A stretch of DNA of 64,000 nt from Bythopirellula polymerisocia (GCF_007860015.1 NZ_SJPS01000010.1:55168-119167); one strand, 5' to 3'; counted from the first letter of the stretch, positions 56,107-64,000 are shown. Notes: generated from the letters alone by a model not told the origin. Numbers and translations: made by a program.

Positions 56107-56883
56107 TTACTCCTGAGGCTTTCTTCGGCGACGTTTCTGGGCGTCCTTGAGTCGATAGCTCTCGCCGGTGGTTTCGAGAATGTGACAGCGGTGCGTCAAG
56201 CGATCCAGCGCAGCGCCGGTCAGCCTTTCGCTGCCAAGGACTTCGGTCCAGTTCTCGAACGGCAGATTGGTGGTCACAATCAGGCTCTGCCGCTCGTAGG
56301 CCGTGGCGATGATGTCGAACAACAACTCCGCACCGACCTTGCTCGCCGGCACGTAGCCCAACTCATCCAGAATCAAGAGGTCTTGCTTCGCGAGTTGCGA
56401 ACGCATCCGCAGCAGCGATTTCTCGTCACGCGATTCGATCAGCGTGGTGATCAGCTCCGTGACTCGAAAGAAGCGGACCTTCTTGCCCGAGAGGCAGGCC
56501 GCCATGCCCAGCGCTGTGGCCAGGTGAGTCTTGCCGGTCCCGCTGGCACCAACCACGATCAAGTTCTCCCGCTTCGAGAGGTACTCGCCGTTGATGAGTT
56601 CCAGCACCAGTGGCTTGTTGACCGAGGGCTGGGCCGCGAAGTCGAATTCATCGAGCGTCTTGTGAGCGGGAAACCGGGCGGCTTTGAGCCTCCTGTCGGC
56701 GGCCCGCCGCTCCCGATCGACCAGTTCCAGTTCACACAATGCTAAGAGGAACGCCAGGTGATCGAGATTCTCCTGCGCACTGCGGGCTGCCACCTTCTCG
56801 CACTCGCCATGCATGGTGGGCAGCTTGAGTTGTTTCAGGTGGTGCTTCACCAGCACCGTGCTCTTGGTTTCGGTCTTGGTCAT
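56107..56883 (-). CDS. istB: IS21 helper ATPase IstB
   Basis: The 258-residue AAA+ protein has Walker A VGASGTGKTHLA, Walker B DLLILDELGY and the arginine-bearing TTNLPFENW segment. IstB loads onto DNA with ATP and directs the IstA transposase to targets. Its start overlaps the istA stop by 4 bp, the coupling usual for IS21. A short noncoding tail (56042-56106) separates it from the left end of the element. Confidence 0.95.
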   Translation of the reverse strand: MTKTETKSTVLVKHHLKQLKLPTMHGECEKVAARSAQENLDHLAFLLALCELELVDRERRAADRRLKAARFPAHKTLDEFDFAAQPSVNKPLVLELINGEYLSKRENLIVVGASGTGKTHLATALGMAACLSGKKVRFFRVTELITTLIESRDEKSLLRMRSQLAKQDLLILDELGYVPASKVGAELLFDIIATAYERQSLIVTTNLPFENWTEVLGSERLTGAALDRLTHRCHILETTGESYRLKDAQKRRRRKPQE

Positions 56884-58382
56884 GATTGGCCCTCCAGGAG
56901 CAGAGCCTGGTAGGCCGAGACATTCGTCTCGGTCACCGCCACCGTTTTGAGATGGGGCCGGCCATCGAGCGAGAACAGCCCCACCGGCGATTCCCGGCGA
57001 TGCTCCAGGATTACCCGAATGCTATCGGCATCGTGGATGCCGATGTCGAGCGCATAATCGACCGCATCGGCCAGTTGCTTCAGCGTACACGACTCCAGGA
57101 GGCGGAGTGTGCGGATGAACTCCCGTGTCCCCAAGCCACTGGGCTCCGTCTCCATCCGGCGACGAAGCGTCAGCAAGCACTCAGGGAGGTCCCAATCCTC
57201 CAGGGGCCTCGCATGATCGAAGCCCCCCGGCTTCTTCTCCAAGAGGGCCAAGTAGTGGACCGGATCGAAGACGTGTTGTTCCCGGCCCCAGTGCCGTGGG
57301 TGCCGGGCCACGAGTTGCCCACCGAACGCCAGGCGAACTTCGTCAACACTGGCAATCACGGTGATCTGTCGATGGGCATATTTTACCGGCACGCTGTAGC
57401 GGTTCGTATCGAACTGCACGAGTGACAGCGAATTGGCGGCAGCCGGTGTGACTCTCCGGGCATCGAACGGCTGGCTGGGGAGTTCCCGCATCGCAGCATG
57501 TTCTTCGAGTAACAACTGCTGTTTCGTGGCCGGCTTGCCATACAGCCTTCGCTCGAGATCCTCCCGGCAACGACGTTCGAGTTCGGCGTTGAGTTGCGCA
57601 AAGGAATCCACCTTCGGAACGGGGACCAGGTAGTTGCGGCGGCCGAAGCCGACCAGATTCTCGACATGCCCTTTCTCGTTCGCTCGTCGCACTAGGCAGA
57701 AGTGCGACGCGAACAGGTAGTGGCTCTGGAGCCGGAGAAACTCCTTGGTGAGCTCTCGATCGCGACTACCGGTCAGCTTGGTGACAGCAATCTTGCTATT
57801 GTCGTAGCTGATCCTCGTGGGCACCTTGCCGAAGAACTGAAAGGCTCGCTTGTGACCTTCTTGGAACGATTCGGTGCATTCGCGAGGGAAAGCCTGGATA
57901 TAGAAGGCGTCGCTGTAAGGGAGTGACGCCACGAACAAAGCGGCTTGGACTCTTTCTCCCGCTACGTCGACATAACCGTGGCCAAAGTCGACCTGCGCTT
58001 CGCCTGGTGGGTGCGATAGCGGCAGGAAGACTTCTTGGGAGGTTTCCCGCCACTGGCGGACTGCGTTGCGGACGGAAGTATAACCTCCGTCGTAGCCATG
58101 CTCTGCTTGCAGGCGATGGAAGATCCTGGTCGCCGTGTGCCGCTGCTTCTTGGGAGCCTGCTGATCCGCTTCGAGCATCTCGTGGATGATCGGCAGGTAG
58201 GGATCGAGCTTCCGCTTCGTGCGGGGCTTGCTCATCCGGTAGCCGGGGGGCTCGGCGTGGGTGAGCATCTTCTCGAGCGTCGGCCAGCTGAGATTATACT
58301 CACGACAGGCGGCGCGCTTGGAAAGTTCGCCGGTCAGCACCCGGCGACGGACTTCGGTCCACTGTTGCATATCGGCATACAC
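56880..58382 (-). CDS. istA: IS21 transposase IstA
   Basis: The 500-residue transposase has an N-terminal helix-turn-helix (ELSKRAACREYNLSWPTLEKM) and a DDE integrase core: EAQVDFGHGYVD, PTRISYDNSKIAV and NEKGHVEN carry the catalytic acids. The C-terminal beta domain contains NRYSVPVKYAHRQ. Full length for the family, so the element may still be active. A truncated relative lies at 59021-59839. Confidence 0.95.
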   Translation of the reverse strand: MYADMQQWTEVRRRVLTGELSKRAACREYNLSWPTLEKMLTHAEPPGYRMSKPRTKRKLDPYLPIIHEMLEADQQAPKKQRHTATRIFHRLQAEHGYDGGYTSVRNAVRQWRETSQEVFLPLSHPPGEAQVDFGHGYVDVAGERVQAALFVASLPYSDAFYIQAFPRECTESFQEGHKRAFQFFGKVPTRISYDNSKIAVTKLTGSRDRELTKEFLRLQSHYLFASHFCLVRRANEKGHVENLVGFGRRNYLVPVPKVDSFAQLNAELERRCREDLERRLYGKPATKQQLLLEEHAAMRELPSQPFDARRVTPAAANSLSLVQFDTNRYSVPVKYAHRQITVIASVDEVRLAFGGQLVARHPRHWGREQHVFDPVHYLALLEKKPGGFDHARPLEDWDLPECLLTLRRRMETEPSGLGTREFIRTLRLLESCTLKQLADAVDYALDIGIHDADSIRVILEHRRESPVGLFSLDGRPHLKTVAVTETNVSAYQALLLEGQS

Positions 58383-58490
58383 TCCTGTGCCTCCGTGTGA
58401 ATCTGGGGAAGATAGCGGCTGACGCCGCCATCTTCACAGATTACACCGACTGCACGGTTGTGCGCTTCACTTTTCAGTTGCCAATTCCCC

Positions 58491-58525
58491 CCGCCAGGCG
58501 CTCTGGTTTTCAACTGCCATTTACA
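58491..58525 (-). repeat. IS21 terminal inverted repeat, right
   Basis: Pairs with 56007-56041. Confidence 0.9.
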
Positions 58526-58799
58526 CGAGGCCAATAAATATCGTTACACTTACGATAACCGTTTCTTGTTCATTTCTCTGACACTTCTATGACAAGTGAA
58601 GCAACTGAGGATAGAGCTCAGGTGCTATGCACCAGTACTTCAATCATTGTCAGAAAACTGTCAGAGAATCCCTGGTAAGAATCTGAAAAACATGTAAAAT
58701 CTGGGTGTCGTCAGAGCGGTCGTTACGACTCGATTTGCTTTGGCAACTTCAACCAGGACAACAGCTTAGGTTCGACGGAACAACAGCGTGGGCTCCGAC

Positions 58800-58841
58800 C
58801 TTCGGAACCAGGGGTTGGGGGTTCGAGTCCCTCCGGGCGGA
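58800..58841 (+). tRNA. 3' half of a tRNA-Arg (UCG), attachment-site remnant
   Basis: These 42 nt fit canonical tRNA positions 32-73 exactly: anticodon loop CTTCGGA (anticodon TCG), ACCAG, variable loop GGGTT, T-arm GGGGG-TTCGAGT-CCCTC, acceptor strand CGGGCGG and discriminator A. The bases before it (CCGAC) do not pair with ACCAG, and no D-arm or 5' acceptor strand is present, so homology begins sharply at the anticodon loop. Such 3' fragments are left at the far end of elements that integrate into tRNA genes. By orientation the element would lie to the left. Confidence 0.7.
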
Positions 58842-58956
58842 CTAGACGAAACTCCCGCCGAAATAAGAGTTTCTGTTACCTGTCGACGTTCGACAGTGCG
58901 GCGTTTCCCAAGCTTCAAGAACGGTACATACGTTTTTGGAAAAACAGCAAAGGAGA

Positions 58957-58998
58957 TGACCTGCCCCCAAAAGTGGTACCACTTTTGGGGGCAGGTCA
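58957..58998. repeat. 42-bp perfect palindrome
   Basis: Two 21-bp arms, each starting TGACCTGCCCCCAAAAGTGG, meet without a spacer around GGTACC. The arm resembles IS3-family terminal repeats (TGACCT...CCCC), one of which ends the nearby IS3 remnant at 60771. Confidence 0.9.
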
Positions 58999-59020
58999 GA
59001 CAATTGTCCACCGATTTCGA

Positions 59021-59839
59021 TTACACCGTTGGCAGGTAGAAAAGTGCTAAAACCTGCTTAAAGATGCTAAGACTTGCTAAGACTTGCAAGAAGTCAACAG
59101 TGTAGTAAGATCGCGTTCTAGGCTTGTTTTTAAGTAGTTTCTCTAGATTGCAGCAGGGAGCCTCATAACCTCGAGGTCGTCGGTCAAAGACGTGTTTTTC
59201 TCGCCCCCAGTGTCGTGAATGCCTAGCGATTAGCTCTCCCTGAAACGTCAAGCGAACTTCATCAACGCTCGCCACGATGGTGATCTGCCGATGAGCGTAT
59301 TTTACAGGAACGGAATATCGGTTCGTATCATACTGGACCAGCGACAGCGAGTTAGCACTTGCCCCGGTGACCCTTCTGGCGTCAAACGCTTGCCGAGGCA
59401 AGTCGAGCATCTTAGCGAGTTCTTCTCGGAGAAGTTCTCGCTTGCTCGCCGATTTACCACGTAAGGTGCGGTCCAGATCGACGCGGCAGCGTCGCTCTAG
59501 TTCCTCGTTCAGTTCGGTGAGCGTATTCACCTTGGGAATCGGCACTAGAAAATTGCGTCTGCAATAGCCCACCAAGTTCTCGACGTGCCCCTTCTCATTG
59601 GCTCGACGAACCAAACAGAAATGAGATTCGAACAGGTAGTGACTCTTGAGTCTCAAGAACTCACTGGTCAGCTCACGCTGACGACTGCCGGTGATCTTCG
59701 TCACAGCAATTTTTAGATTGTCGTAGCTGATCCGTGTCGGTACGCCACCGAAGAATTCAAACGCTCGCTTGTGACCTTCTTGAAATGATTCGGTACATTC
59801 GCGCGGAAACGCCTGCAAGCAAGGAGAGAGAGCCTTCAA
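59021..59839 (-). pseudogene. Truncated IS21 transposase (istA) fragment
   Basis: The 272-residue frame matches the middle of the intact IstA at 56880-58382, from QAFPRECTESFQEGHKRAF through ISYDNLKIAVTKITGS and NEKGHVENLVGYCRRN to SRHWGREKHVFD. The N-terminal 165 residues and the C-terminal part are gone, and the last 50 residues (RRPRGYEAPCC onward) are unrelated. The copies differ at many residues, so this comes from another IS21 element rather than a recent duplication. Confidence 0.85.
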
Positions 59840-59980
59840 CTCTTCCTTCTGAAATCGTGTCTAGAGTTTTTCACAAGCCTTGCAATTGATCCTAAACAGG
59901 CATTGGGTTTCTTGCTACAATTGCGATCTTGTATCCTGTTGAGATGCGGTTCATTTTGTATTCTGATATGGGAGAAGAAA

Positions 59981-60319
59981 ATGGCGTCAGGTAAAACTAA
60001 CTGTGCGACTTGTGGACGAGTTATCGTACAACCGGATATTTCACCTGACCTGCAATTCAACAACTTTGCTTTTGGTCCGCGCTATTACCACAGTTGTTTC
60101 AAAAAGGCACACAAAGAGTGGAGTGACGGAAAGGCCAAGTTTGAGAAAGTGTACGAGCACACCACTGAGACTTGTTATGGATGCGACGGTCGAGGAAAAA
60201 TAAAAGGGCATCAGTGCCAGAAATGTGATGGCAAGGGAAAGACTAAGAAAAGCAGCCTTAGTGATATGCGTTGGAGCTTTTTCTTACACTTCAATGGGTT
60301 TGACTGTGATAACGGATAG
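59981..60319 (+). CDS. Small cysteine-rich zinc-finger protein, probably truncated
   Basis: From the ATG at 59981, with GGGAGAAG ahead, the product is 112 residues. It has an N-terminal NCATCGRV pair and a C-terminal DnaJ-type repeat pair (CYGCDGRGKIKG, CQKCDGKGKTKK). The last few codons overlap the IS3 remnant on the opposite strand, so the original C-terminus was probably replaced when that element arrived. Likely binds zinc; role unknown. Confidence 0.6.
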   Translation: MASGKTNCATCGRVIVQPDISPDLQFNNFAFGPRYYHSCFKKAHKEWSDGKAKFEKVYEHTTETCYGCDGRGKIKGHQCQKCDGKGKTKKSSLSDMRWSFFLHFNGFDCDNG

Positions 60320-60429
60320 CGGTTGGTGGAACGTGAATGCCCAAGCACCTGGCAGACGCGTCGCTTGCTCACTTGGTAAGCCACGTGCAGCTTTCTGGCC
60401 AGAGTCCTTCGATGATCGTGCTTTAGAAC
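60313..60429 (-). pseudogene. IS3 orfB (transposase) N-terminal fragment
   Basis: The frame reads VLKHDHRRTLARKLHVAYQV and SKRRVCQVLGHSRSTNRYP, the helix-turn-helix start of IS3 OrfB. It is in the -1 frame relative to orfA, as expected for the family's programmed frameshift, and is cut at about 60313. Confidence 0.7.
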
Positions 60430-60689
60430 TTTTCCGAGACAACCTCCTGCAACATCTTCTTGTCCTTGCTTAGGTCGGCTACCAACTGTTTCAGCTTGCG
60501 GTTCTCATCTTCCAGTTGTTTCAGCCGACGCAACTTGGCAACTCCAAGACCATAGTACTTCTTCTTCCTACGGTAGAAGGTTTGATCCGGGATACCCATC
60601 TTACGGATGATCTCTTCCACCGAGGTGCCAGACGATTGCTGACGCAAAAAACAAAAAGCAATCTGTTCTTCCGCATAACTCTCTCGCAT
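60423..60689 (-). CDS. IS3-family transposase OrfA
   Basis: From the ATG at 60689 (GGAGGGCCC ahead) the product is 88 residues. The helix-turn-helix SVEEIIRKMGIPDQTFYRRK is followed by the leucine-zipper-like DENRKLKQLVADLSKDKKML. This is the normal OrfA architecture and length, but without OrfB no transposase can be made from this copy. Confidence 0.85.
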   Translation of the reverse strand: MRESYAEEQIAFCFLRQQSSGTSVEEIIRKMGIPDQTFYRRKKKYYGLGVAKLRRLKQLEDENRKLKQLVADLSKDKKMLQEVVSEKF

Positions 60690-60912
60690 CATAGCACTGG
60701 GCCCTCCTTCGAAAATGCAAGATACAAAAACACTTGTATTCCGCATGGAACAAGAAACGGGGCAAAGGTCAAATTCTTATACTCAGCAAGAAGTAAATGG
60801 CATTATTTTGATATCTACCGAATACTGTTCTAAACTGTTCATTCCAACACCCAAAGGCTTAAATAGTTGGTTTACTCTGACACAGAAAGCAACTCGATTT
60901 TGAGTAAGGTTT

Positions 60913-60961
60913 CTTTTACAAAAGCGCTGTTCCCGGTTGGGGCGTAAAGGTTTTGTAAAAG
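60913..60961. repeat. 11-bp inverted repeat upstream of the integrase
   Basis: CTTTTACAAAA (60913-60923) and TTTTGTAAAAG (60951-60961) are perfect inverted copies 27 bp apart, in the integrase leader region. They could be recombinase or repressor sites. Confidence 0.6.
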
Positions 60962-61013
60962 GCCCCCTTCTTTCGACTGCTATCAAATCAGTTCATTCCT
61001 TAAAAAGGAATTC

Positions 61014-61031
61014 ATGAACTATTCAGAATGA
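61014..61031 (+). CDS. Five-codon leader peptide coupled to the integrase
   Basis: ATG at 61014 with AAGGAA immediately upstream encodes M-N-Y-S-E and stops at TGA (61029-61031), overlapping the integrase ATG (61028). The integrase start itself has no close ribosome binding site, so it may depend on re-initiation. Confidence 0.4.
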   Translation: MNYSE

Positions 61032-62134
61032 AACGGGAGTATCCACGCTACAACGCAACTACTGAAGACCTAACGCAGGTATTAACGAGTCGTGACCGCG
61101 CAATTCTCCACGACTTTCTACAATTCTGTCGCATGACGGCAAGCGAAGATCGAGTCACGTCCAAATACCAACGATTCCTCTTGCATTTTAGGGATGTTGT
61201 CGAAAAACCATTCGATTCTGTGACGAAACAAGACGCCATCGCGTTTTGGGGGCTCGTAAAAAACGCGCCTTATAGTGAACACACCATCATTGCCATTCGC
61301 AAGGTCGTACGCCGATTTCTCAAATGGCATTTCCACGATCCCGAAATGATAGAACCCTTGAAGATTCCAGGAAACTATCTTGTAAACAAGAACCGGGTAA
61401 ATAAAGCAGCATTGCTCAGCCAGCAAGAATTGCAACAAATGGTGCATCGAGCCGAAAAGATTCGAGATAAATGTCTGCTGATCCTGCTCTACGAAACTGC
61501 TGCCAGACCGCAAGAAATCCGCGACCTCAAGTGGGGCGATGTGAACTTTGAATTGCAAGAAGTTCACTTGTACTCACGCAAGACAAAAGAAGATCGCGAC
61601 CTTCCTATTAGTGAGGCGCTGAAGCACTTGCAGCGATGGAAAGCTGAATGGGTTTTTCCTGATCCTGACCACAAGGACTTTATTTTCCCTTCAACCATCG
61701 GTTCGCGGTCCAACCGACGAAAACCAATTTCCGTTGCCTACATAAACCTCATTATCAAACGCCTTGCCCGAAAGGTTGGTATTCAGCGCGATGTATATCC
61801 CTATCTCCTGAGACATACAAGATTAACCGAAATACGTCGGCGCGGTGTCCAGGGAATCGAGTTCAACAAATTTGCCGGACATGCCCCAGGAAGCAAGCAT
61901 GAAAACGTCTACGTTCACCTCGACAACGAAGATATGCGCAAGACCATCTTGGAAAAGGTCTACAAGGTTCAGGAACTGAGCGCACCAGAACGAGATAAGT
62001 ATGAACAACGCATCACGGAGCTTGAAAGCCAAATTGCACAATGCCACATGCAAATCAGGAATGTGATCTCATTTTTACAAGAATCTCGCAATGTGATGAT
62101 CGATGCCCAGGGACAATTGGAGTCTCAAATCTAA
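61028..62134 (+). CDS. Tyrosine recombinase (integrase) with variant box II and C-terminal coiled coil
   Basis: The 368-residue protein has an N-terminal SAM-like DNA-binding domain and a catalytic domain. Box I arginine is in AARPQEIRDLKWGD, and the beta-hairpin lysine in YSRKTKEDRDLP. Box II reads YPYLLRHT, so the usual first histidine of HxxRH is tyrosine. FAGHAPGSKHENVYVHL holds the box II GH and the nucleophile tyrosine. The 45-residue C-terminal coiled coil (YEQRITELESQIAQCHMQI) is unusual. The pattern resembles archaeal-type integrases. It probably mediates element integration or excision. Confidence 0.88.
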   Translation: MKREYPRYNATTEDLTQVLTSRDRAILHDFLQFCRMTASEDRVTSKYQRFLLHFRDVVEKPFDSVTKQDAIAFWGLVKNAPYSEHTIIAIRKVVRRFLKWHFHDPEMIEPLKIPGNYLVNKNRVNKAALLSQQELQQMVHRAEKIRDKCLLILLYETAARPQEIRDLKWGDVNFELQEVHLYSRKTKEDRDLPISEALKHLQRWKAEWVFPDPDHKDFIFPSTIGSRSNRRKPISVAYINLIIKRLARKVGIQRDVYPYLLRHTRLTEIRRRGVQGIEFNKFAGHAPGSKHENVYVHLDNEDMRKTILEKVYKVQELSAPERDKYEQRITELESQIAQCHMQIRNVISFLQESRNVMIDAQGQLESQI

Positions 62135-62174
62135 ACAGTTTATTCTTTAAGTACTATTCACGGCACCAGAACGC

Positions 62175-62288
62175 ATGACTGAACACGATTCGAATGGCAT
62201 TTCAGAAACTTTCGAAGATAGGCTCCGGCGATTAGCTGAAAAGAGTGTGGAAATTGAGAAAGAGCTACAAGCGTGCTTGTGCAGGTAA
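62175..62288 (+). CDS. Possible 37-residue helical protein
   Basis: The ATG at 62175 opens a short acidic-basic helical frame (MTEHDSNGISETFEDRLRRL, ending in LQACLCR) 40 bp after the integrase stop. No family recognised, and no strong ribosome binding site is visible. Confidence 0.3.
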   Translation: MTEHDSNGISETFEDRLRRLAEKSVEIEKELQACLCR

Positions 62289-62369
62289 AGTACCTCCACA
62301 GTTCAGGCGATCACAATGACCATGCAACATTGCTGAAGTTGTTTACCTAGGTTTCTAACGCTAGTCCAA

Positions 62370-63050
62370 CTACTCGCATAGAATTTGGTTTTCAAGTTCC
62401 TTGCCTCGCAATTGATGATGCCAAGCAATAGAGAGAGCCTGAAATGAGCAGATGGTATTCCAAATTATTTCATTGTTTTCGTCGAGAACCAGTTCAAGGT
62501 TTATGGTATCCACCTCAGCTTGCGTTCCGTTCCTACTGTAGCTCAATATCTTGCATTTCATTACTGCACTTCGATCACCAGTGAGTGGCCTCTGAAGGGG
62601 AGTGCGATAAAACTTTACATTGCTTCTTGTTGCAAATGCATTCTGCAGAATTACGGAAAGAGTATCTTCTGCAAGAGGCGGTAAGTGCTCTTTTCCCCAC
62701 CCGACATTCTGGGCCTTGATTGGTTCTAGTAGAATAGAAGTCACACTTTCATCCTGGGTCGCCTGGACCATGCTCTGAAGAATCTGTTCCGATTGCTGAT
62801 ACATTGCGCGATAATTATCATTGTGTGCGTAGATTGCAATTGTGATGAAAGCGGTCATCAGCAGGATGAGATTGCAAACAACCAAAATGCTACGCCAGTA
62901 ACGCAACTGGTCAACATGGATATGATATCGAACGCATAGACGGGGCAAGGGTGTGCCCTCCAAGTAGTGCTCTTTGAGAATGTCCAGTTTTTTGCTCAAT
63001 GAATATGTTCGATATTGGTGCTTTGGAGTCTTTTCTTTCACTTGGTTCAT
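62370..63050 (-). CDS. Membrane protein with an N-terminal transposase-like helix-turn-helix
   Basis: From the ATG at 63050 the product is 226 residues. Residues about 15-55 (YSLSKKLDILKEHYLEGTPL, then CVRYHIHVDQLRYW) look like the helix-turn-helix of IS3-type OrfA proteins. A transmembrane segment (ILVVCNLILLMTAFITIAIYA) follows directly, then about 150 residues with no recognised domain, probably outside the cytoplasm. It may have arisen by fusion of a transposase fragment to a membrane protein. Function unknown. Confidence 0.6.
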   Translation of the reverse strand: MNQVKEKTPKHQYRTYSLSKKLDILKEHYLEGTPLPRLCVRYHIHVDQLRYWRSILVVCNLILLMTAFITIAIYAHNDNYRAMYQQSEQILQSMVQATQDESVTSILLEPIKAQNVGWGKEHLPPLAEDTLSVILQNAFATRSNVKFYRTPLQRPLTGDRSAVMKCKILSYSRNGTQAEVDTINLELVLDENNEIIWNTICSFQALSIAWHHQLRGKELENQILCE

Positions 63051-63104
63051 CTTATTTTCCTTCGTGAGTGCATTTCGCAATTAGGTACGTTCCAGCTGTT
63101 CTGT

Positions 63105-63299
63105 ATGGGAATACAGGCACCACCACTTTTCCAGCCGGGAAGACATATCGTAGGAGACTTACTTACAAGTGAAGAGTTCACTGTAATTGCAATTGGTCAG
63201 GACGACTTTCGATTAATCGTCCAGGATTCTCAGACATCTTGGAGAGTGCAAACTATATGTCGAAAATTGCAAACCGGGAATTTACCAAAGTATCGGTAG
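63105..63299 (+). CDS. Possible 64-residue protein
   Basis: The frame from the ATG at 63105 encodes a beta-rich sequence (GRHIVGDLLTSEEFTVIAIG, then DDFRLIVQDSQTSWRV) that looks protein-like, but no ribosome binding site or family is evident. It is divergent from the membrane protein gene. Confidence 0.3.
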   Translation: MGIQAPPLFQPGRHIVGDLLTSEEFTVIAIGQDDFRLIVQDSQTSWRVQTICRKLQTGNLPKYR

Positions 63300-63438
63300 G
63301 CAACATGCAATGAGATTGATGTCATCAATATCAATGTCATCTTTTTGAAGGACTTCGTTTTCTGCTTATTTGTCACTTGTAATCTGAGGTGTATCAATAG
63401 AGGCAAAGATTTAAATATGGCAGATGATGCCTTCTTGA

Positions 63439-63822
63439 ATGTGTTGTGAACCAACGTTGGAAGAAATGGAAGCTCTGGTAATCCCCAGCGTTCAGAAAGT
63501 CGTCGGGAGTAGCTACAAGTACCGCAAGGTCTATGTCCATCTGCTTCACGATGAAGAGGAGTATTTTATAGGAGGGTTCGACCCGGACAAACGACAAATA
63601 GTGGCCTACGAAGTATTCCTTGACCGCAAAGATAATTACTATGGCTATTGGGGTCGTCGTCGCGATTTTTACGGGCTCTTAGAGAGGACATCAACCAATG
63701 GGGCAAAGCTGGTCTGGAATCGAAGTTTTGTGCCCCGCCGAGCAACCACGGTGCCCAAGATTCAAGCGTGTGACCGCCAATGGTCCAGGATGACGCAATC
63801 CGACGGAGAGGCAAGTATCTGA
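63439..63822 (+). CDS. Hypothetical protein
   Basis: The 127-residue frame begins at an ATG at 63439; a second ATG at 63466 is preceded by GGAAGAA. The sequence KYRKVYVHLLHDEEEYFIGG and VFLDRKDNYYGYWGRRRDFY looks like a folded alpha/beta protein. The C-terminal 30 residues look less ordered. No family recognised. Confidence 0.45.
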   Translation: MCCEPTLEEMEALVIPSVQKVVGSSYKYRKVYVHLLHDEEEYFIGGFDPDKRQIVAYEVFLDRKDNYYGYWGRRRDFYGLLERTSTNGAKLVWNRSFVPRRATTVPKIQACDRQWSRMTQSDGEASI

Positions 63823-63924
63823 TCTTAAGGCAATCCAGGTCATTTCGTATGAATCCGCTATTTATCCTTGTTTTGATAACGTCCTAATAGTTGCGCAGAT
63901 TTGTTTAGCTTGAAACGGGCAGTC

Positions 63925-63975
63925 CCTGTTTGGTAGGAATTGATTTGTGTTAATTCGACCCCTACCAAGGACAGG
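63925..63975. repeat. Inverted repeat at the edge of another apparent insertion sequence
   Basis: CCTGTTTGGTAGG (63925-63937) is inverted as CCTACCAAGGACAGG (63961-63975), with two extra bases. It lies directly before a start codon. Confidence 0.5.
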
Positions 63976-63986
63976 AGACTGCCACG

Positions 63987-64000
63987 ATGGCAAGTGTAGT
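63987..64000 (+). CDS. Start of a gene running off the right edge, possibly a transposase
   Basis: An ATG at 63987 follows ACAGGAGA at good spacing and the inverted repeat above. Only four codons are in view, so identity is guesswork from context. Confidence 0.35.

Larger units (their letters stand above)
56007..58525 (-). mobile_element. Complete IS21-family insertion sequence
   Basis: Bounded by 35-bp terminal inverted repeats with a single mismatch (56007-56041 and 58491-58525), each beginning TGTAAATGGCAGTTGAAAA. It holds intact istA and istB genes. An internal near-copy of the end sequence lies at about 58465-58490, as IS21 ends usually carry several transposase sites. No obvious target duplication: the flanks are CGATAG and CGAGGC. 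Confidence 0.92.
60313..60771 (-). mobile_element. IS3-family insertion sequence remnant
   Basis: It includes a terminal repeat reading TGACCTTTGCCCC inward from 60771, a complete orfA, and the first 39 codons of orfB. The rest of orfB and the other end are missing. Confidence 0.75.

Noticed and set aside
58788..59039. 83-residue frame across the tRNA fragment and palindrome
   Set aside because: It is translation of tRNA and repeat sequence, a common false gene.
1..64000. CRISPR array
   Set aside because: No series of identical repeats with unique spacers was seen; the only regular repeats are the plasmid iterons, which have no spacers of CRISPR length.

Overview
The window looks like DNA from a marine Pirellulales-type planctomycete. 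The evidence is the gene repertoire: a DUF1559 prepilin-like protein, DUF1080 hydrolase domains, PEP-CTERM and dockerin tails, formylglycine-type sulfatases, Tat-exported Gfo/Idh/MocA proteins and a very large multi-haem cytochrome. No rRNA or complete tRNA gene is visible. Family names come from recognised motifs; no database search was run.

Positions 1-18104 are all minus strand. A tight 13-gene carbohydrate operon (two Gfo/Idh/MocA dehydrogenases, zinc alcohol dehydrogenase, FGGY kinase, shikimate-dehydrogenase-like protein, cupin phosphoglucose isomerase, 2-hydroxyacid dehydrogenase, KDPG-type aldolase, UlaG-like hydrolase, two TIM-barrel epimerases, a fucose/arabinose isomerase-like protein and a sugar porter) is followed by a >1400-residue protein with five CxxCH haem sites that runs off the left edge. 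Positions 18567-29548, divergently transcribed, hold secreted proteins: a PQQ-type sugar dehydrogenase, a sulfatase, a GH29 alpha-L-fucosidase, a broken EEP-family gene, a LamG/PEP-CTERM protein, a two-module PEP-CTERM protein, a lipoprotein and a DUF1559 protein. A 1454-residue dockerin protein follows. A roughly 190-residue module recurs in three of these genes, once as a circularly permuted insertion. Together the two arms suggest uptake and catabolism of a sulfated, possibly fucose-containing glycan (inference).

Positions 35010-40943 carry a frameshifted DUF1080 gene, a Tat-exported Gfo/Idh/MocA protein, a YceI-SUMF1 fusion and a lipoprotein ApbE.

Positions 41189-64000 are a mosaic of mobile DNA. 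It contains a decayed transposase, an N6-adenine methyltransferase gene with an internal stop, a LysR/sulfatase pair flanked by short repeats, a sirtuin next to a PHP-SMC (TrlF-like) ATPase with no usable start codon, and group II intron pieces. It also has a plasmid-type initiator gene with six upstream iterons, an intact IS21 element, the exact 3' half of a tRNA-Arg, a 42-bp perfect palindrome, IS21 and IS3 remnants, a tyrosine recombinase lacking its usual box-II histidine, and the edge of another apparent insertion sequence. The layout suggests an integrated plasmid or island that has been repeatedly invaded.
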